NCBI GenBank assembly: GCA_964621555.1
Contig: CAZUOO010000040.1
Location: forward strand, 1-5,909
Source: UBA2022 sp964621555
Lineage (GTDB): Bacteria; Patescibacteriota; Dojkabacteria; SC72
Length of the DNA stretch: 5,909 nucleotides
Direction: 5' to 3'
Positions 1-5,070 of the stretch are shown here, piece after piece (the stretch's first letter is position 1; each line of letters starts with the position of its first letter). The notes beneath the pieces were generated by a model. The model was not told where the DNA came from and searched no databases. It saw only the letters and a list, made by a program, of their open reading frames with translations. The position numbers and the translations under genes were made by a program.

Positions 1-35
1 AAAATATAGCATACGTTCCACCGACACCACACCAT
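1..35 (-). CDS. Possible 5' end of another minus-strand gene, cut by the window edge
   Basis: Downstream of uppS on the minus strand, a G-rich Shine-Dalgarno-like stretch (GGGGGT, bases 46 to 41) lies inside the last uppS codons. It is followed by an ATG that overlaps the uppS stop (TAATG, ATG at 35-33), by in-frame GTG codons at 30 and 27 in another frame, and by a further ATG at 12. The frame cannot be chosen from so few codons; the frame holding ATG 12 would read ...SVERMLYF. Overlapping stop and start codons are typical of an operon, so a third co-transcribed gene is plausible. No product can be named. Confidence 0.25.
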   Translation of the reverse strand, partial: MVWCRWNVCYI

Positions 36-727
36 TATTTACCCCCAAAACGCCTCTGTCTCTGACCAAATTCCTCTACAACCTTCGTAAATTTCTCAAC
101 TGTAAAATCTGGATAGAAATCGTCGACAAAGAATAGCTCTGCATAAACAGACTGCCATGGCATGATACCGCTCAATCTCTTCTCTCCTGAAGTCCTAATA
201 ATCATATCAGGATCGGAGATTCCCACAGTATCAAGATACTCTCCGAAGGTATCTTCGTTCAAATCAGAAATCGAGACCCCACTGTCTAGCGCCTTTTTGA
301 CAGCCCTTATCATCTCATTGCGACCTCCGTAATCAATAGCGAAGCAAACAGTTCTATCTGTATACTGCTTGGTACTATCTTCAAGCTCGGTTAACATATC
401 AACGAGCTCTTTTGAGAGCCTATCTTTCCTACCTAAATGAATAAACCTTGCTTTATGTTCTTGAAATTTTGGAATGAAATGCTTACCCTGCTTTAAAAAG
501 ATATCCTGCATTAGATATGAGACCTCTCCCTCATCCCTACTCCAGTTCTCAGTAGAGAAACCCCAGAATGTTATAACCTCAACTCCTAAATTAGCAGCAG
601 CTTCAACTAGTTCGAAGGTTCGCTTAACGCCAGCCATGTGCCCATCTATATCCTTCATCCCATTTTTCCTAGCCCATCGCCTATTTCCATCTGGTATTAT
701 GGCAATGTGTTTAGGTATTGTTTCCAT
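35..727 (-). CDS. uppS: Isoprenyl transferase (cis-prenyltransferase, undecaprenyl diphosphate synthase family)
   Basis: This cytosolic enzyme condenses isopentenyl diphosphate onto an allylic diphosphate in cis geometry to build the polyprenyl diphosphate carrier used for cell-wall and glycan precursors. At 230 residues it is slightly shorter than the usual 240-260. The family signatures appear in order: DGNRRWA at 13-19 with the catalytic/metal-binding Asp13, STENWSR at 58-64, DYGGRNE at 132-138, RTSGEKRLS at 178-186 with the diphosphate-binding arginines Arg178 and Arg184, and WQSVYAEL at 191-198. Position 16 is Arg where many bacterial enzymes have Gly (DGNGRWA). The ATG at 727 is chosen because the conserved N-terminal strand starts at once (IPKHIAIIPDG). 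No Shine-Dalgarno site precedes it. It follows proS by 44 bases on the same strand and is probably co-transcribed with it. Product chain length cannot be deduced. Confidence 0.95.
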   Translation of the reverse strand: METIPKHIAIIPDGNRRWARKNGMKDIDGHMAGVKRTFELVEAAANLGVEVITFWGFSTENWSRDEGEVSYLMQDIFLKQGKHFIPKFQEHKARFIHLGRKDRLSKELVDMLTELEDSTKQYTDRTVCFAIDYGGRNEMIRAVKKALDSGVSISDLNEDTFGEYLDTVGISDPDMIIRTSGEKRLSGIMPWQSVYAELFFVDDFYPDFTVEKFTKVVEEFGQRQRRFGGK

Positions 728-771
728 GGTTTATGACATTAATTAAGTTCAATATGATAGCACAGTAGTGC

Positions 772-2496
772 TTATTTATTAATAATCTGCTGTACCTTAT
801 CAATTATTACATCAGAAGATATAATCTCAGCTTCTTTTTCACTCCTTAGTTTAAATTCGTACCCTCCGTTTTGCATACTCCTATCACTAACAACAATCCT
901 TACAGGTATACCAATTAAATCAGAATCTGCAAACTTTGCTCCTGCACTAACAGACTCCCTATCATCCCACATGACATCAACACCAGACTCTATAAGCTGC
1001 TCATATAGTTTACGACCTTCATTAATAGCGTCTTCTGATCCTAGAGTTATAATCTCAACATCATATGGAGCAATACCTATAGGCCAGATTATACCTTTGT
1101 CGTCATTAAACTTCTCTGCAATTACCCCAACCAACCTACTTATTCCAATACCATAGCTACCCATAAATATAGGTTTCTGCTTCCCATCAATATCAGTGAA
1201 GGTATATTTAACTGCATCTGTAAATTTAGTGTTTAATGGGAATATATTTCCCACTTCACTAGCTTTAAAGACTTCATATACTTCTTTAGTACCAGGGAAC
1301 AGATCTCCCTCTTTAGCAACTTTAACGTCATAGAAACTATCAGGTTTAGTTATATCCCTTCCCCAGTTAACATTAGCTAAGTGATAATGTGTTTTATTCC
1401 CACCTGTCTCAAAGTTTACAAGGTTTGATATTGAATCATCAAAGAATGTGAGTACATCATCTGGAAGATTATGAATACCTGCGTACCCTACTTTCGCTCC
1501 TGTAACCCGCTCCACAACCTCATCAGATGCTAGCTTCAATGTTTCCACACCAGCAACTTTCTTTAGCTTTAATTCATTAACCTCATAGTCCCCTCTTACA
1601 GAAGCAACTATAACACCTTTTTCCGATTCAAAAATAAGGGTTTTGGTTGTTTGATCTGGTCTAATACCCATAAAATCACATAATTCATCAACACCAATAA
1701 TACCCTCACCAAAGACCTCTTTCATCTCCTTAAGCTCAACATCCTGCTCTATCTCCTTAGCTAGAGATGGAGCAATCTCTTTGTTAAAACACTCATTTGT
1801 ACTTGTAACTCTGAAGACTAAATCCTCACCTGTTTCCAAACGAGTTTGAAACTCATGTGAGAAATCTTCAGTGAAATCTCCTCCTGAAGCAGCTGTATAA
1901 TATGTGTCAGGACCCAATCCAACCCTATTAAATACCTTCTCATATGCTTCTCTGGCAACATCATAGTATGATTTCAAATCATCCTCACTCGTATGGAAAG
2001 AATATAGGTCCTTCATTCTAAATTCCCTAGTTCTTAATAATCCAGTCTTTGGTCTAACCTCATTACGAAATTTTGTCTGAATTTGATATACAGCAAAAGG
2101 AAAATCTTTATAGCTCACATTGAACTTCTTTGCAATTGGAGTTACGACATCCTCATGGGTTGGATTAAGTACATATTCCGTACTATTTCGCTCAAGTGAT
2201 ATATCGTTAGCACCAACAACCTTAAAGAGTACGTCAATGGTATCGAATCTACCTGTCTGCTTCCAAATCTCTGTTGGTACAATTGAAGGCATAAGTAGTT
2301 CTGACCCTATTTTATCCATCTCTTCCCTAACAATACCCTCAATCTTTAACATAACTCTTAAGCCAAGTGGCAAGAATGTGTATCCACCAGCCATTATTTG
2401 ATCAATGAACCCACCTCGTACTAGGTACTCTACGCTCTTGCTATCGTACTTCTTATCTAACTTCCTCGTCTTCCCAAATAGTTTTGAATATTTCAT
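772..2496 (-). CDS. proS: Proline--tRNA ligase, bacterial long form with editing-type insertion
   Basis: Class II aminoacyl-tRNA synthetase that charges tRNA-Pro. It has 574 residues, the length of the bacterial long form (about 570) rather than the short or eukaryote-like forms. Motif 1 lies near residues 40-65 (LPLGLRVMLKIEGIVREEM). The substrate loop NPTHEDV is at 111-117, motif 2 at about 143-168 (FRNEVRP, then LRTREFRMKDLYSFH), and motif 3 at 446-459 (GSYGIGISRLVGVI) with the ATP-binding Arg454. Between motifs 2 and 3, roughly 230-400, sits an INS-type domain; Lys285 (TTKTLIF) and His372 (YHLANVNWGRD) are the likely counterparts of the bacterial editing-site Lys and His, by pattern recall only. 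The anticodon-binding domain covers about 475-574 (WDDRESVSAGAKFADSDLIGIP at 510-531). The ATG at 2496 has no Shine-Dalgarno site and lies 6 bases after a -10-like box, suggesting a leaderless mRNA. Confidence 0.97.
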   Translation of the reverse strand: MKYSKLFGKTRKLDKKYDSKSVEYLVRGGFIDQIMAGGYTFLPLGLRVMLKIEGIVREEMDKIGSELLMPSIVPTEIWKQTGRFDTIDVLFKVVGANDISLERNSTEYVLNPTHEDVVTPIAKKFNVSYKDFPFAVYQIQTKFRNEVRPKTGLLRTREFRMKDLYSFHTSEDDLKSYYDVAREAYEKVFNRVGLGPDTYYTAASGGDFTEDFSHEFQTRLETGEDLVFRVTSTNECFNKEIAPSLAKEIEQDVELKEMKEVFGEGIIGVDELCDFMGIRPDQTTKTLIFESEKGVIVASVRGDYEVNELKLKKVAGVETLKLASDEVVERVTGAKVGYAGIHNLPDDVLTFFDDSISNLVNFETGGNKTHYHLANVNWGRDITKPDSFYDVKVAKEGDLFPGTKEVYEVFKASEVGNIFPLNTKFTDAVKYTFTDIDGKQKPIFMGSYGIGISRLVGVIAEKFNDDKGIIWPIGIAPYDVEIITLGSEDAINEGRKLYEQLIESGVDVMWDDRESVSAGAKFADSDLIGIPVRIVVSDRSMQNGGYEFKLRSEKEAEIISSDVIIDKVQQIINK

Positions 2497-2502
2497 ACGT
2501 AC

Positions 2503-2531
2503 ATATTATCTATTAACTTATATAAATGCAA
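2503..2531 (-). promoter_or_regulatory. Predicted proS promoter (leaderless)
   Basis: On the minus strand, a -35-like TTGCAT (2531-2526) and a -10-like TAATAT (2508-2503) are separated by 17 bases. Only six bases (GTACGT) separate the -10 box from the proS ATG at 2496, so transcription would begin at or next to the start codon. GATAAT (2510-2505) is an alternative -10 with a 15-base spacer. The boxes are degenerate (TAATAT matches the consensus at 4 of 6 positions) and the region is AT-rich, so this is a prediction. Confidence 0.4.
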
Positions 2532-2532
2532 A

Positions 2533-2583
2533 ACGCCCTCACAACATAGTACCAACTATTCTTGTACTATATTGCAAAGGCGT
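2533..2583. repeat. Nested inverted repeat (two-tier stem-loop) upstream of proS
   Basis: The outer arms ACGCC (2533-2537) and GGCGT (2579-2583) enclose two 8-base unpaired sides and then perfect 7-base inner arms, ATAGTAC (2546-2552) and GTACTAT (2564-2570), around an 11-base loop. It lies immediately upstream of the predicted proS -35 box. With the leaderless start proposed for proS it would not be transcribed with proS, so a DNA-level protein-binding site is more likely than an RNA leader. An alternative 4-base stem GCGT/ACGC (2580-2593) overlaps its right end. No poly-T tract follows, so it does not look like a terminator. Confidence 0.4.
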
Positions 2584-2609
2584 GTGTATACGCTGTACCA
2601 CTCTGCTTC

Positions 2610-2631
2610 TTAGTTATGTCACCATAACTAA
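2610..2631. repeat. Perfect 9-bp inverted repeat with 4-base loop
   Basis: TTAGTTATG (2610-2618) and CATAACTAA (2623-2631) are exact reverse complements separated by TCAC. The stem is AT-rich and no T-run follows on either strand, so an intrinsic terminator is unlikely; a regulator-binding dyad or a small RNA hairpin is possible. It lies in the middle of the divergent proS/regulator gap. Confidence 0.5.
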
Positions 2632-2639
2632 ATTATTTA

Positions 2640-2653
2640 CTGACAATTATCAG
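2640..2653. repeat. Imperfect 14-bp palindrome
   Basis: CTGA at 2640-2643 and TCAG at 2650-2653 flank the self-complementary core AATT at 2645-2648, with one mismatched pair (C2644/A2649). It could be a protein-binding dyad, but a site this short may arise by chance in AT-rich DNA. Confidence 0.25.
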
Positions 2654-2686
2654 CATATCTATTATGGCCTCTATAGATAGAGAGAG

Positions 2687-2700
2687 GTTATGAGTTATGA
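2687..2700. repeat. Tandem 7-base direct repeat GTTATGA x2
   Basis: GTTATGA occurs twice head to tail. The AGTTATG within it also forms most of the left arm of the 2610-2631 hairpin (2612-2618). No function can be assigned. Confidence 0.35.
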
Positions 2701-2725
2701 TTCTTTCCCTCTTCACTCCCCATTA

Positions 2726-2758
2726 GGATGGATCATAGTGAGTATGGATGGATTATAG
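2726..2758. repeat. 13-base direct repeat with exact 20-base period
   Basis: GGATGGATCATAG (2726-2738) and GGATGGATTATAG (2746-2758) differ at one position and start exactly 20 bases apart, close to two helical turns. They would therefore face the same side of the DNA. A degenerate third copy (TAGGATG) lies at 2771-2777. The pair sits about 60-90 bases upstream of the predicted regulator-1 -35 box, where a phased activator or repressor site would be expected. The pair is bracketed by 7-base complementary arms, TTCCCTC (2705-2711) and GAGGGAA (2764-2770). Confidence 0.45.
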
Positions 2759-2810
2759 CACATGAGGGAATAGGATGTTTAGATAGGCAGTTCCAGGCTC
2801 AGCATAGCCC

Positions 2811-2828
2811 CTACAGTTGCAACTATAG
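2811..2828. promoter_or_regulatory. Candidate operator: 18-bp near-perfect palindrome over the -35 box
   Basis: CTACAGTTGCAACTATAG reads as its own reverse complement except for one central-flank pair (C2814/A2825), giving 8 of 9 matched pairs. It completely covers the proposed -35 hexamer TTGCAA (2817-2822) of the regulator/transporter operon. A homodimeric winged-helix regulator bound here would block RNA polymerase, so autorepression by the adjacent regulator is the natural hypothesis. The binding protein is inferred. Confidence 0.5.
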
Positions 2829-2845
2829 AAACTATATGATATGAT
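2817..2845 (+). promoter_or_regulatory. Predicted promoter of the regulator 1/transporter operon (leaderless)
   Basis: TTGCAA (2817-2822) and TATGAT (2840-2845) are separated by exactly 17 bases; the -10 box matches the consensus at 5 of 6 positions. Six bases then lead to the ATG at 2852, so transcription is expected to start at the start codon. The spacing from -10 to ATG is the same as at proS. An overlapping TATGAT lies at 2835-2840. Confidence 0.5.
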
Positions 2846-2851
2846 AATCCT

Positions 2852-3637
2852 ATGGAAATAAATAATACTCTCGCACAATTAGGACTTTCGAAGAATGAAA
2901 TAGCTGTATACGTTCACCTCCTCCGTAATAAGAGCGGAATGGGAGCAGAAGGATACAGAGAACTTAATATCAATAAGTCTTCATTCTACAAAGCCCTTAA
3001 GAGCCTGGAGACTAAAAACCTAGTCGAGGTTATTGGGGAAAGACGAACTCAGAAGTTTTATGCTAGCCCAACAAACAACTTAAAAGCACTACACAAAAAT
3101 AAAACAGATGAAATAATGTCCCTTGGAAAGGCTATAGAAGATATAGTAGAGAAGGTTTCAAACAGCCAAGAGAACCAATACCTAAGCAGTAATATTCAAG
3201 TTTATTCAGGGCCAGACGCATACTACACTTTCATGGATCAGAAAATAAAAAATGATGTCAAACTAATTAGAGACATCACAATATCAACAAAACAAATCCA
3301 TATTATGGCTGGCTCTAAAGAACGTTATGAGAAATTTGTAGAACAACATATTAACGACAGGGTAAAAAAAGGAATTAAAATTAAAATGCTCCTAGACAGT
3401 TCATTTGATATAGATGAAAAGTGGCAATCATCAAGTAGTAAAGCATTAAAGGAAGTTAGAAGATATAAAGGAAAGTTAAGTGGAAATTCATTTCTAAACA
3501 TCTTCGGAGATAAAATTGGATTTATGACTATCAAGGCAAACTCATTTTGGGGAGTTATTATTAAAGATGTATATTTTTCATCATTGCTAGCTTCAATGTA
3601 CGATGCAATATGGGAACAGAGTGAGGAGGTTAAGTAG
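2852..3637 (+). CDS. TrmB-type transcriptional regulator (regulator 1)
   Basis: A 261-residue cytosolic DNA-binding protein. Residues about 8-72 form a TrmB-like winged helix: LGLSKNEIAVYVHLL opens it, NINKSSFYKALKSLETKNLVEV (40-61) is the recognition-helix region, and RRTQKFYASP is the wing. A predicted helical linker (about 75-108) could act as a dimerising coiled coil. The C-terminal effector half (115-258) ends with KEVR (200-203), GVIIKD (234-239) and SMYDAIW (248-254), all matched in the two related proteins of this window. In the TrmB family this half binds small ligands, often sugars; the ligand here is unknown. An in-frame TGA at 2837-2839 rules out a longer N-terminus. It directly precedes and probably controls the transporter gene, and probably its own promoter too. 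The assignment rests on fold-pattern recognition. Confidence 0.8.
   Translation: MEINNTLAQLGLSKNEIAVYVHLLRNKSGMGAEGYRELNINKSSFYKALKSLETKNLVEVIGERRTQKFYASPTNNLKALHKNKTDEIMSLGKAIEDIVEKVSNSQENQYLSSNIQVYSGPDAYYTFMDQKIKNDVKLIRDITISTKQIHIMAGSKERYEKFVEQHINDRVKKGIKIKMLLDSSFDIDEKWQSSSSKALKEVRRYKGKLSGNSFLNIFGDKIGFMTIKANSFWGVIIKDVYFSSLLASMYDAIWEQSEEVK
3623..3630 (+). promoter_or_regulatory. Strong ribosome binding site for the transporter
   Basis: GAGGAGGT lies inside the last codons of regulator 1, seven bases before the GTG at 3638. It is the only strong Shine-Dalgarno sequence before any complete gene of the window. It supports the GTG start and translational coupling to the upstream gene. Confidence 0.8.
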
Positions 3638-4516
3638 GTGGAACTCTCATGGTTACAAAACTCTCTAATAATGCTTGTGGGGTCTGTGGTTCTATACCTC
3701 TCAATTAGGAAGTCTAAGGAGCTCGGACTATCCACAAGTATACAGTTCCTATCTCAATATCTTGTATCAACCGTATTTGTCCTGGCAGCTCTAGCTATAT
3801 CGGGAATTAGCGTAATCATACCTTTATGGCAAATCTTAATTATCCTATCAATATCAATATTTGTTACATATGTAAGCAATAAAACTTCGCTTAAAGCGCT
3901 TTCTCTCTCCCCTAACCCAGGACTATCCCTCTCCATACAAAAAAGCTATGTAGTATTAACTACAATTTTCGCTGCTATATTTATGAATTCACAGTTTGAA
4001 ATAAAAGACTACCTTGCAATCTTAGCGATTGTCATCGCAACATACTTCATTGGCAAAAAAGATAAAGCAAACGAAGCAAAGCAAGATAATAACTGGTTGA
4101 TATATAGCTTCATAACGTTCGTAGGCTTCGGCTCACTCTCTCTACTGGAGACCTATGTTGTGAGAGAACTACTCGTACACTCATTAGTACTAACTTTCTG
4201 GGCAAGAACAACCCTCATATCTCTAGAGCTCCTAAACAGGTATAGAAAGGGAGAAAAGCTAGTATTTGAGAAAGGTTATAACTATAAAACCATACTTATT
4301 GTACTATCAATAGCAATTGGCCATTTCCTCTTTTCATACTTTATGAAAGAGGGATATAGAACCGCACCAAATCCAGGCTACGTAAGTGCCATTAACCTTG
4401 CTTCGATAGCAATAATCACCCTACTCTCCTCTGCAATCTTTAAAGATAAGTTAGATGTAAAGCAATGGGGCGCAATTGCGACTATTATTACATCTACAAT
4501 CATAATGTATATCTAA
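3638..4516 (+). CDS. EamA/DMT-superfamily-like transporter with ten predicted membrane helices
   Basis: A 292-residue integral membrane protein with no hydrophilic domain. About ten hydrophobic segments can be seen, near residues 6-22, 36-56, 61-80, 98-118, 122-139, 153-170, 178-198, 217-236, 247-267 and 275-292. Length, helix number and a two-fold repeat fit the drug/metabolite transporter (EamA) architecture. The first half holds SPNPG (91-95), the second APNPG (243-247); each is followed by a long helix, a short charged loop (EIKDY; KDKLDVKQW) and a final helix. The hydrophilic stretch KKDKANEAKQDNN (140-152) joins the halves. GTG initiates immediately after the regulator's TAG, with a strong ribosome site at 3623-3630. 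Substrate and direction are unknown; regulation by a ligand-sensing TrmB protein suggests a small metabolite. It ends one base from the stop of the convergent gene. Confidence 0.8.
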   Translation: MELSWLQNSLIMLVGSVVLYLSIRKSKELGLSTSIQFLSQYLVSTVFVLAALAISGISVIIPLWQILIILSISIFVTYVSNKTSLKALSLSPNPGLSLSIQKSYVVLTTIFAAIFMNSQFEIKDYLAILAIVIATYFIGKKDKANEAKQDNNWLIYSFITFVGFGSLSLLETYVVRELLVHSLVLTFWARTTLISLELLNRYRKGEKLVFEKGYNYKTILIVLSIAIGHFLFSYFMKEGYRTAPNPGYVSAINLASIAIITLLSSAIFKDKLDVKQWGAIATIITSTIIMYI

Positions 4517-4524
4517 TCTATACA
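4506..4524. repeat. Small inverted repeat spanning two convergent stop codons
   Basis: TGTATA (4506-4511) and TATACA (4519-4524) pair around a 7-base loop that contains the transporter's TAA and the single base between the genes; the right arm includes most of the other gene's stop. An AT-only stem without T-runs is a poor intrinsic terminator, but it is the only dyad available at this convergent junction. Confidence 0.3.
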
Positions 4525-5000
4525 ACAGTTGCCCCATCCCAAAGCATATCAAAGAATGTATTAAACATCTCTACAATAGCCATATCTTCTATAATAATCC
4601 CAACACAATCATTAACGTCCAACTTTGTGATCGATACACTATCAGATAGAAATGTAACCATAGTATTATGTGAAATACCCTCCTTTAGAAACCTTGTTTC
4701 CTTTAATGTGCTTGGATTACTCTTCTCTATCTCCAACTCCCTATCCTCATAACACACTAGGTTCTTAATACCAATCCCATACTCTACCCTTTTAGCAATC
4801 AAATCCTTAACAAGATTATCTGTCGCCTGATGAAGCTTTGCAACTTCCCTTCCGTTAATAATCTGCTTAATATACCTATTATTAGGGTTAACCCTATTAA
4901 CTATAGGAACTACATAACCCGCTAAACCTCGGTAGACCTTAACGCTACCATCAACGGTACAATCACCCACATACCTCTCAATAACTTTATCTATATTCAT
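4518..5000 (-). CDS. Stand-alone TrmB-like effector domain without a DNA-binding domain
   Basis: A 160-residue soluble protein. From residue 20 to the end it can be aligned with the effector halves of both regulators: VKVYRGLAGY (20-29) against IQVYSGPDAY of regulator 1, then KDLIAKRVEYGIGIKNLV (65-82) against NDRVKKGIKIKMLL. The end runs KETR (100-103), DCVGIIIEDM (131-140) and FFDMLW (149-154) against KEVR, SFWGVIIKDV and MYDAIW. Only 19 residues precede this part, so no winged helix is present. An in-frame TAA on the minus strand (5021-5019) excludes an upstream extension. No frameshift or decay is visible and the frame is open throughout, so it is probably functional rather than a remnant. 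Possible roles are a heterodimerising modulator of the neighbouring regulators or an independent ligand binder. It is divergent from regulator 2 and convergent with the transporter. Its ATG has no Shine-Dalgarno site. Confidence 0.7.
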   Translation of the reverse strand: MNIDKVIERYVGDCTVDGSVKVYRGLAGYVVPIVNRVNPNNRYIKQIINGREVAKLHQATDNLVKDLIAKRVEYGIGIKNLVCYEDRELEIEKSNPSTLKETRFLKEGISHNTMVTFLSDSVSITKLDVNDCVGIIIEDMAIVEMFNTFFDMLWDGATVV

Positions 5001-5049
5001 AAGTATAAATTTAATAAATTACATTAATAAAAAGATGATATAATATAAT
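5001..5049. promoter_or_regulatory. Divergent promoter region between the orphan effector gene and regulator 2
   Basis: The 72-base gap 5001-5072 is almost pure A/T. On the plus strand two overlapping perfect -10 boxes, TATAAT at 5039-5044 and 5044-5049, point to regulator 2 and would give a 5' leader of about 17-23 bases. No good -35 is present at 16-18 bases. On the minus strand only weak boxes are seen (TAAATT ending about 7 bases before the ATG, and TATACT at 5007-5002, which is too close). Each gene's promoter would overlap the other's, so co-regulation is likely. Confidence 0.45.
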
Positions 5050-5052
5050 CAG

Positions 5053-5070
5053 TAGTAGAACAATCAACTA
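5053..5070. promoter_or_regulatory. Weak candidate operator dyad before regulator 2
   Basis: TAGT (5053-5056) with ACTA (5067-5070) and inner GA (5058-5059) with TC (5064-5065) make an imperfect 18-base dyad with 6 of 9 pairs matched, just downstream of the predicted start of transcription. Its right part, CAACTAT (5065-5071), is the same 7-mer as in the right half of the 2811-2828 palindrome. It may be a related regulator site; the match is short. Confidence 0.25.

Larger units (their letters stand above)
2532..2810. other. Gene-free central part of the divergent intergenic region
   Basis: Between the two predicted promoters I see no convincing gene. Short open frames entering from the left are antisense to the start of proS, and no tRNA, rRNA or familiar structured RNA is recognisable. 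The stretch holds several dyads and direct repeats (listed separately) plus a small hairpin, GGCT at 2796-2799 with AGCC at 2806-2809. A large regulatory region or an unrecognised small RNA are the two main possibilities. Confidence 0.5.

Noticed and set aside
759..772. Small hairpin AGCAC/GTGCT between proS and uppS
   Set aside because: A five-base stem touching the proS stop, with no T-run on the minus strand; too weak to call a terminator within a likely operon.
474..2401. Plus-strand open frames opposite uppS and proS
   Set aside because: Conserved enzyme motifs on the minus strand explain this DNA; the plus-strand frames show no recognisable family.
2405..2680. Open frame of about 90 codons on the plus strand across the proS start and the intergenic gap
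   Set aside because: It begins antisense to proS, has no recognisable family pattern or ribosome site, and ends among the intergenic repeats; it is best explained as a shadow of proS.
2726..2777. Phased repeats considered as a CRISPR array
   Set aside because: Only two 13-base copies and one partial copy with 7-base spacers; CRISPR repeats and spacers are longer and more numerous.
2781..2815. GTTCCAGGC as a possible tRNA T-loop
   Set aside because: The position that must be a purine is C, and no acceptor, anticodon or D arm can be drawn around it.
3185..3637. Phospholipase-D-like nuclease activity in the effector domains
   Set aside because: TrmB effector halves can resemble the PLD fold, but I see no HxK(x4)D motif in any of the three proteins, so catalysis is not supported.
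3325..3936. Minus-strand open frames opposite regulator 1 and the transporter
   Set aside because: They are antisense to supported genes, have no family signatures and no ribosome sites.
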